NCBI GenBank assembly: GCA_910576545.1 | Contig: CAJTKM010000011.1 | Location: 38,528-102,527, forward strand | Length of the DNA: 64,000 nucleotides | DNA from: Lachnospiraceae bacterium | Lineage (GTDB): Bacteria; Bacillota; Clostridia; Lachnospirales; Anaerotignaceae | Reading direction: 5' to 3' | Shown here: one piece after another, positions 59,061 through 64,000 of the stretch | How the letters are laid out: each line of letters opens with the position of its first letter | Numbering within the stretch: position 1 is the first letter of the stretch | The notes under the pieces: generated by a model | What the model was told of the DNA's origin: nothing | The model's input: the letters and a program-made list of their open reading frames with translations, nothing else | The model's database searches: none | Made by a program: the position numbers and the translations under genes

Positions 59061-59300
59061 AAAAAAATCTCCATCCCAAAAGGGACGAAGATATTCCGCG
59101 GTACCACCCAAATTCCTGCCAACACAGGCTCTTTTATACGTAACGTGCATCACCCGGATTCCCCTACTCCATTTTCAGGGAACCAACTCCGATGGGAACT
59201 TCCGCAGCCATCCTGACCAAAAACGCTTTCAGCCGGTGACGTTTTCTCTCTGCGGCGGACGCGTCTGCGTACTTTTCATCTTCTTAGTTATTTTCTATTT
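59061..59300 (-). promoter_or_regulatory. T-box leader, phenylalanine specifier, upstream of pheST
   Basis: On the minus strand, Stem I is followed by a specifier segment reading GGAAG-TTC-CCATCGG, then the T-box bulge GGGTGGTACCGCGG (about 59095-59110) and a terminator stem (ATCTTCGTCCC/GGGATGGAGAT) ending in T7 at 59061-59067. TTC predicts sensing of uncharged tRNA-Phe, which fits the pheST genes downstream. The distance from the terminator to pheS (about 370 bases) is long because two copies of the 121-nt repeat lie between. Confidence 0.93.
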
Positions 59301-59310
59301 AATATGCTTT

Positions 59311-59338
59311 ATTGTAGCACAATCCTTTTGAATGTCAA
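59311..59338 (-). promoter_or_regulatory. Sigma-A promoter of the Phe T-box operon
   Basis: TTGACA (59333-59338), 16 bases, TACAAT (59311-59316) on the minus strand, just upstream of the T-box. Confidence 0.82.
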
Positions 59339-59380
59339 GAGAAAAAGACGGATTTTTTGTAAAAAATAACACAGGTATGT

Positions 59381-60706
59381 TTATTCCCCTTCCCCACGCA
59401 GCCGCCGCAGGCGTTCACGGATGCGCTGTTCTACGCCGTTTTCTGTCGGCTCATAATAGACCGTCCCGACCAGTTCATCTGGCAGATACTGCTGTTTTAC
59501 ATAGTGCCCCGGGAAATCATGTGCATAAAGATAACCCACGCCCAGCCCCAGGTCCGTTGCATCGCTATGGCTTGCATTGCGCAGATGCGGCGGCACGGAG
59601 CGTATGCGTATATTACGCACATCGGACAACGCTTTGTTGATTCCCAGATAAGCAGCATTGCTTTTCGGCGCGCAGGCAACATATGTCACAGCCTGTGCCA
59701 GCGGTATTCTGCCTTCCGGCATGCCGACAAAGTTGACTGCCTCCATTGCCGCAACAGCCACCTGCAATGCGTGCGGATCAGCATTGCCCACGTCCTCAGA
59801 CGCACAAATGACAACGCGGCGGGCAATAAACTTCGGGTCCTCCCCTGCATATATCATTTTTGCCAGATAATACAGAGCCGCGTCCGGGTCAGAGCCGCGC
59901 ATGCTTTTGATAAACGCCGATATGGTGTCATAATGGTTGTCGCCACCCTTATCATAATTCAAAGCCCGTCTTTGAATACAGTCCTCAGCCGTTTGCAGGG
60001 ATATGTGAATTTTTCCCGTTTTGTCCGGATTTGTAGTTAAAACGGCAAGTTCCAGCGCGTTTAACGCCGTCCGCGCGTCCCCATTCGCCGTATCTGCCAG
60101 AAAACGCAGCGCATCTTCGTCCATTTCAGCATGGTAAACCCCCATACCCTTCTCCTCGTCCACAAGGGCGCGCCGCAGAAGCACAGCAATATCCTTTTCT
60201 TCCAGCTGGCGCAGTTCAAACACAATGGAGCGGGAAACCAGAGCTTTGTTTACCTCGTAGTAAGGATTTTCCGTTGTTGCGCCAATGAGGATTACGGTTC
60301 CATCCTCCACATGCGGCAGAAGTGCGTCCTGTTGACTTTTATTAAAACGGTGTATCTCGTCAATAAACAGTATAGTCTTTTTGCCGTACATTCCCAAATC
60401 CGCCCGCGCGTTTTCTACTGTTTCCTTAATGTCCTTCACGCCGGACGTCGTGGCGTTCAGCTGATGGAATGCGCTTTCCGTTGTATTCGCGATGATTTTC
60501 GCCAGCGTCGTCTTCCCTGTTCCCGGCGGGCCATAAAAAATAACCGAACTGAGGCGGTCGCTCTTAATCGCGCGATAAAGCAGCCTGTCCTGCCCTACGA
60601 TATGCTCCTGCCCTACAAATTCCTCCAAAGAAGCCGGACGCATACGGGCTGCAAGAGGACTGTCCGCCCCGCCCCGCAGGCTTCTGTTATATTCAAATAA
60701 ATCCAT
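59381..60706 (-). CDS. rarA: Replication-associated recombination protein A (RarA/MgsA AAA+ ATPase)
   Basis: A 441-residue clamp-loader-like ATPase acting at stalled forks. PLAARMRPASLEEFVGQEH opens the protein. Walker A is GPPGTGKTTLA, Walker B is ILFIDEIHRF, and GATTENPYYEVN plus SRSIVFEL follow. The C-terminal tetramerisation region includes the Y-rich PDAALYYLAKMIYAGEDP block. I chose the ATG at 60706, with GGGAGAG before it. Single gene, divergent from the methyltransferase. Confidence 0.95.
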   Translation of the reverse strand: MDLFEYNRSLRGGADSPLAARMRPASLEEFVGQEHIVGQDRLLYRAIKSDRLSSVIFYGPPGTGKTTLAKIIANTTESAFHQLNATTSGVKDIKETVENARADLGMYGKKTILFIDEIHRFNKSQQDALLPHVEDGTVILIGATTENPYYEVNKALVSRSIVFELRQLEEKDIAVLLRRALVDEEKGMGVYHAEMDEDALRFLADTANGDARTALNALELAVLTTNPDKTGKIHISLQTAEDCIQRRALNYDKGGDNHYDTISAFIKSMRGSDPDAALYYLAKMIYAGEDPKFIARRVVICASEDVGNADPHALQVAVAAMEAVNFVGMPEGRIPLAQAVTYVACAPKSNAAYLGINKALSDVRNIRIRSVPPHLRNASHSDATDLGLGVGYLYAHDFPGHYVKQQYLPDELVGTVYYEPTENGVEQRIRERLRRLRGEGE

Positions 60707-60903
60707 TTTTCTCTCCCTTTCACCCAAATTACTGCCATTATACCCTTTTTTTTACAGTATTTCAACCGCACCAAAATGTATTCCTATTCCATGTCCCGCC
60801 GGCAGAAAGCAATTTTTTGCTTTACCCTGCCTGAATAAAAGAACTTCCTTCCCTTTTCCTCGAAAAATTGGTATACTGGAAGAAAAAAGATAGGAGAAAT
60901 TTT

Positions 60904-62085
60904 ATGTCAATACAACTGATTGCAACTACAACCTTTGGGCTGGAAGCCGTTGTAAAGCGGGAATGTCAGGCTCTCGGGTTCCAAAATATCAAAACCTTTG
61001 ACGGACGTGTCGAATTTACGGGCACAGAAACAGACATAGTGAAAGCAAACCTCTGGCTGCGCTGTGCCGGGCGTGTCTGGGTGAAAATGGGCAGCTTTAC
61101 CGCCGTTACCTTTACGGAGCTTTTCGACCAGACAAAAGCCCTCCCCTGGGCAGACTGGATTCCAGAGGACGGGAAATTTACCGTTGTCGGCAAGTCTGTG
61201 AAATCCACCCTTTTCAGCGTTTCCGACTGTCAGGCGATTGTGAAAAAAGCTGTTGTAGAAAAGCTGAAACAGACCTATCGGACAGACTGGTTCGATGAAA
61301 CCGGCGCATCTTATACTATACAGGTTGGCATATTGAAGGATGTCGTCACACTGGCAATTGACACCAGCGGTTCCGGCCTGCATATGCGGGGCTACCGCGC
61401 CAACGCCCTCGACGCCCCGCTGAAAGAATCCATCGCCTCCGCAATGGTACAGCTGAGCTACTGGCGGAAAGACCGCATACTGCTTGATCCCTTCTGTGGC
61501 TCCGGTACAATTCCCATTGAAGCGGCAATGCTGGCGCGGAATATTGCCCCCGGGCTGAACCGCCATTTTGCCAGCGAGGAATGGGAACGTATTGGTAAAG
61601 GCCTCTGGAAGCAGGCAAGAAAAAAAGCCTATCAGGCGATTGACTATGATTGTACGCCGGAGCTTTACGGCAGTGATATCGACCCTGCCGCCATCGCATT
61701 GGCAAAAGAAAACGCTGAAAAAGCTGGTGTAGACGATTGTATTACATTTGAAGCCAGACCCGTTCAGGAAATTTCTTTACCGGGAGAATACGGCGTATTG
61801 ATAACAAATCCGCCCTATGGCGAACGAATCGGCGAGCTGAAAGAGGTTGAAGCCATGTACCGCGCTTTGGGCGCGCTCATGAAAACAGATTCCACCTGGT
61901 CCACCTACGTCATCACGTCCATGGAAACCTTTGAAACGCTGTTCGGCAGGAAGGCCGACCGAAAGCGCAAACTGTTCAATGGACGTATCAAAACGGATTA
62001 CTATCAGTTTGAAGGTCCCCGCCCACCGAAAAAAACTGATAAAAACAGGCAGCTATCGGATATTGAAGTGACCCCAAAAAGTTAG
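60904..62085 (+). CDS. THUMP-domain 23S rRNA N2-guanine methyltransferase (RlmL/YpsC-like)
   Basis: A 393-residue SAM-dependent methyltransferase with an N-terminal ferredoxin-like and THUMP region (residues 1-160) and a Rossmann domain. LLDPFCGSGTIPIEAAM is the SAM loop and ITNPPYGERIGE the catalytic NPPY motif. I chose the ATG at 60904, following AGGAGAAATTTT. The last seven codons and the TAG stop (EVTPKS end) derive from the terminal repeat of the adjacent IS3 element, so the native end has been replaced. The body and catalytic motifs are intact, so it probably still works. Confidence 0.9.
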   Translation: MSIQLIATTTFGLEAVVKRECQALGFQNIKTFDGRVEFTGTETDIVKANLWLRCAGRVWVKMGSFTAVTFTELFDQTKALPWADWIPEDGKFTVVGKSVKSTLFSVSDCQAIVKKAVVEKLKQTYRTDWFDETGASYTIQVGILKDVVTLAIDTSGSGLHMRGYRANALDAPLKESIASAMVQLSYWRKDRILLDPFCGSGTIPIEAAMLARNIAPGLNRHFASEEWERIGKGLWKQARKKAYQAIDYDCTPELYGSDIDPAAIALAKENAEKAGVDDCITFEARPVQEISLPGEYGVLITNPPYGERIGELKEVEAMYRALGALMKTDSTWSTYVITSMETFETLFGRKADRKRKLFNGRIKTDYYQFEGPRPPKKTDKNRQLSDIEVTPKS

Positions 62086-62109
62086 ACAAATATTTCAAGC
62101 ACAAAATGT

Positions 62110-62916
62110 TCAAGCAGCTGAAAGGGCTTGCTGTCTGTGAATTGCAGGCGGCAAGCCCTTTCGTTTTGCCTTAATCCTGCGATTGTTGTAGTAATCCAAA
62201 TATTCAATCAGTTCCCGTTTGAAGTGTTCCATGGACTCGAACTCTTGCAGATACAGCAATTCACTCTTAAGCAGACCAAAGAAATTCTCTATCACAGCAT
62301 TGTCCAGACAGTTGCCTTTCCGGCTCATGCTTTGCCGGATGCCCTTCTCTTTGAGCAGCCGCTGGTACTGCTTGTGTTGATATTGCCAGCCCTGGTCCGA
62401 GTGAAGAATGAGATTTGTATCATCTGGAATCTTCTTAAAAGCCTTTTCCAGCATAGTCGTCACCATACTCAGCACTGGATGATCTGATATTGTGAAGCTG
62501 ACCAGATCCCTACTGTGCAGATCAAGAATGGGAGACAGATAGAGCTTCTCTCCAAATAGGCTGAACTCCGTTACATCCGTAACCCACTTCTGATTTGGCT
62601 TCTTTGCATGGAAATTCCGCTTCAGCAGATTCGGCGCAATTTTTCCAACTTCTCCCTTGTAAGAACGATATTTCTTTATTCTAACACGACAAACCAACCC
62701 AAGCTCCTTCATGAGTCGCTGGACTGTCTTGTGGTTAACAGAGAAACCTCGACTATGCAGTACCGCTGTAATTCGGCGATAGCCATATCTTCCTTTGTTT
62801 TCATGGTAAATTGCTGTAATTTCTTCCTTTACAGATGCGTATTTATCTGTTTTCTTCATCTGTTTCAGATGATAGTAAAAGGTTGCACGGGGCAGTTGAG
62901 CGATATCCAGCAGCAA
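62110..62916 (-). CDS. IS3-family transposase OrfB (integrase domain)
   Basis: At least 268 residues, beginning after a -1 frameshift from orfA. The rve integrase core has its DDE triad in WVTDVTEF, LHSDQGWQY and NAVIENFFG, and an N-terminal HTH_21-like segment (GRYGYRRITAVL). A TTG at 62916 could be a start, but continuous similarity runs upstream to an A5G slip site at 62958-62963, where orfA can shift into this frame (product QKK-AQAVQILRQEF). So the functional product is probably the OrfAB fusion. Confidence 0.92.
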   Translation of the reverse strand: MLLDIAQLPRATFYYHLKQMKKTDKYASVKEEITAIYHENKGRYGYRRITAVLHSRGFSVNHKTVQRLMKELGLVCRVRIKKYRSYKGEVGKIAPNLLKRNFHAKKPNQKWVTDVTEFSLFGEKLYLSPILDLHSRDLVSFTISDHPVLSMVTTMLEKAFKKIPDDTNLILHSDQGWQYQHKQYQRLLKEKGIRQSMSRKGNCLDNAVIENFFGLLKSELLYLQEFESMEHFKRELIEYLDYYNNRRIKAKRKGLPPAIHRQQALSAA

Positions 62917-62936
62917 TGCCAGTGAAAATTCCTGCC

Positions 62937-63250
62937 TTAGTATTTGGACTGCCTGCGCTTTTTCTGCCGGCGTCGCTCGTTCTCCAAAACCAAGGCTTGC
63001 AAATTTTTTAGGTAAGCATTCTCCGCACGCAGACGCTGAACTTCTGCCAGCAGATCTTCTTCCACATCTTTTGGCAGTTTCTTGGGCCTGCCGGTGCTGC
63101 CACGTCCACGTCGCTCTAATGCCAGACCTTCCGGGCCCTCTGTCAGGTAGATTCGTTCCCGGCTTTGGATGCGGTCATGACCGTCAATTCCGTAAATTCT
63201 GGCAGCTTCATTATAGCTTAATCCTTCTTTTGATAAGGTACAATAAGTTG
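62937..63250 (-). pseudogene. IS3-family OrfA, N-terminus missing
   Basis: The visible part runs from LSKEGLSYNEAARIYGI (helix-turn-helix) through a basic region to a leucine-zipper-like end (VQRLRAENAYLKNLQALVLENERRRQKKRR). The usual start of about 20 residues is absent and the frame runs into the IS256 leader. It ends with TAA at 62937, and an AAAAAG slip site for the OrfAB frameshift is present. The transposase is probably inactive unless a hybrid start is used. Confidence 0.75.
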
Positions 63251-63254
63251 CGCA

Positions 63255-64000
63255 AATAAAAAAGACAAGGTTTGCAGCCTTCTGGTAGAATGAAGTAGCG
63301 ACACACCATTCAGAGAGGAGACAGCAAACCATGTCAGAGAAGATTGTACAGCTAAATGAAGAAGTAATCAAGGGTCAACTTAAAGAGCTGGTTCGCGGGA
63401 GCGTGGAAGAAACGCTGAATGCGCTGCTGGAGCAGGAGGCGGAAAAACTGACTCAGGCAGCCCGGTATGAGCGAAATGAGGCTCGCCAGGGGTACCGTAG
63501 TGGTCACTACAGCCGAAACCTTACCACTACCTCCAGCGATGTTACGCTCCATGTGCCCCGCCTGAAGGGAGTCTCGTTTGAAACGGCCATTATAGAGCGG
63601 TATCGCCGGCGTGAAAGCAGTGTGGAGGAAGCTCTCATCGAAATGTACCTGGCTGGCGTCTCGGTGCGCAGGGTAGAGGATATCACCGAGGCACTATGGG
63701 GCAGCAAAGTGTCCCCAGCGACCATCAGCGAGCTGAACAAAAAAGCGTATGTTCACATTGAGGATTGGCGCAACCGGCCTTTACAAGGCGGACGCTATCC
63801 ATATGTCTATGTGGACGGGATATATCTGCGGCGGAACTGGGGCGGAGAGCATGAGAATGTAGCCGTTCTGGTGGCGATTGCGGTAAATGAGGACGGATAC
63901 CGTGAGGTTTTAGGCGCCGCTGAGGGTATGAAAGAGGACAAGGCCAGTTGGGTCAGCTTCTTCCAATGGCTGCGAGGCCGTGGCCTGGACGGGGTCAAGC
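63255..64000 (+). mobile_element. IS256-family element, left part (continues beyond window)
   Basis: It begins near GACAAGGTTTGCAG (about 63262) and includes a GAGAGGAGAC ribosome site and the transposase gene. The precise left terminal repeat could not be fixed. It appears to have inserted into, or recombined with, the IS3 element on its left. Confidence 0.75.
63331..64000 (+). CDS. IS256-family (mutator-type) transposase, 5' part
   Basis: The frame opens at ATG 63331 and stays open to the end of the window (223 residues). It has the family N-terminus (GSVEETLNALLEQEAEKL), the RQGYRSGHYSRNL block, and the first catalytic Asp in YVYVDGIYLRRNW. The later Asp and Glu lie outside. GAGAGGAG is seven bases upstream of the start. 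The protein is cut only by the window edge, so whether it is whole is unknown. Confidence 0.93.
   Translation, partial: MSEKIVQLNEEVIKGQLKELVRGSVEETLNALLEQEAEKLTQAARYERNEARQGYRSGHYSRNLTTTSSDVTLHVPRLKGVSFETAIIERYRRRESSVEEALIEMYLAGVSVRRVEDITEALWGSKVSPATISELNKKAYVHIEDWRNRPLQGGRYPYVYVDGIYLRRNWGGEHENVAVLVAIAVNEDGYREVLGAAEGMKEDKASWVSFFQWLRGRGLDGVK

Larger units (their letters stand above)
62064..63250 (-). mobile_element. IS3-family element, left part truncated by the IS256 element
   Basis: The right terminal repeat begins TGAAGTGACCCCAAAAAG at about 62064. orfB and most of orfA follow. The orfA frame loses its expected N-terminus near 63230-63260, where IS256-type leader sequence begins. No matching left terminal repeat is visible in the window. 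The fragment at 14776-14975 is a close relative. The exact left border is uncertain by about 30 bases. Confidence 0.85.

Noticed and set aside
58852..59079. A minus-strand 75-codon frame in the pheST leader
   Set aside because: It runs across two repeat copies and into the T-box terminator, has no ribosome site, and is explained by the repeat.
1..64000. CRISPR arrays, tRNA or rRNA genes, prophage
   Set aside because: No regularly spaced short direct repeats, no tRNA cloverleaf with T-loop consensus, and no structural phage genes were found on reading both strands. The cloverleaf-like 121-nt repeat lacks any GTTCRA T-loop, so it is not a tRNA.

Overview
The window looks like chromosome from an anaerobic, spore-lineage member of the Bacillota, class Clostridia. 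A Lachnospirales or Anaerotignum-like organism is my best guess, but no 16S or phylogeny is available to prove it. The signs are a ferredoxin-linked 2-oxoacid oxidoreductase next to rubrerythrin, a SpoVB-type flippase, two T-box leaders, a tandem glycine riboswitch, strong GGAGG ribosome sites and moderate GC. Genes are dense, lie on both strands and are mostly housekeeping or transport.

Layout. 1-1512: the end of aroC and an unusual chorismate mutase / type II dehydroquinase fusion. 1591-2743: a 162-bp MITE-like repeat, then a MarR regulator and a small membrane protein behind a perfect 34-bp operator palindrome. 2921-5475: a class III aminotransferase and a YkvI-type permease. 6125-7378: an AI-2E-family exporter. 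7445-11405: a fused 2-oxoacid:ferredoxin oxidoreductase with rubrerythrin. 11623-14744: a small membrane protein, a FUSC/degenerate-HAD fusion, tcdA and an SDR. 14776-16223: an IS3 fragment that supplies the stop codon of a diaminopimelate decarboxylase. 16455-18708: a KdpDE-like two-component system without kdpFABC. 18824-26461: gap, then the polA-coaE-transglycosylase-binding protein-galT group. 26886-30429: a SsuABC/ThiY-like transporter with a convergent isochorismatase. 30502-36458: a nonsense-interrupted DUF6985-like gene, a Met T-box operon (metNIQ plus an M20 amidohydrolase) and apbE. 36577-45687: a ten-gene Mrp/MBH-like antiporter operon with four large antiporter subunits. 46147-47845: an APC permease under a tandem glycine riboswitch. 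47908-54994: a lincosamide nucleotidyltransferase-like gene, spoVB, a cystathionine-lyase-like protein, topB, a second MITE and a DegV protein. 55238-59338: pheST under a Phe T-box. 59381-62085: rarA and a THUMP rRNA methyltransferase. 62064-64000: a truncated IS3-family element abutting an IS256-family element that leaves the window.

Regulation is unusually readable. T-boxes with apparent Met and Phe specifier codons precede metNIQ and pheST. A tandem glycine aptamer precedes a permease, which predicts its substrate. The MarR palindrome covers its own promoter spacer.

The most unusual signal is a 121-nt repeat that folds into the same three-hairpin, cloverleaf-like shape at two distant loci (26631-26751 and 58931-59051, with a damaged tandem copy at 58810-58930). 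It sits upstream of polA and, in the same orientation, between the Phe T-box terminator and pheS. Several stems differ in sequence between copies but stay complementary. I do not recognise this element.
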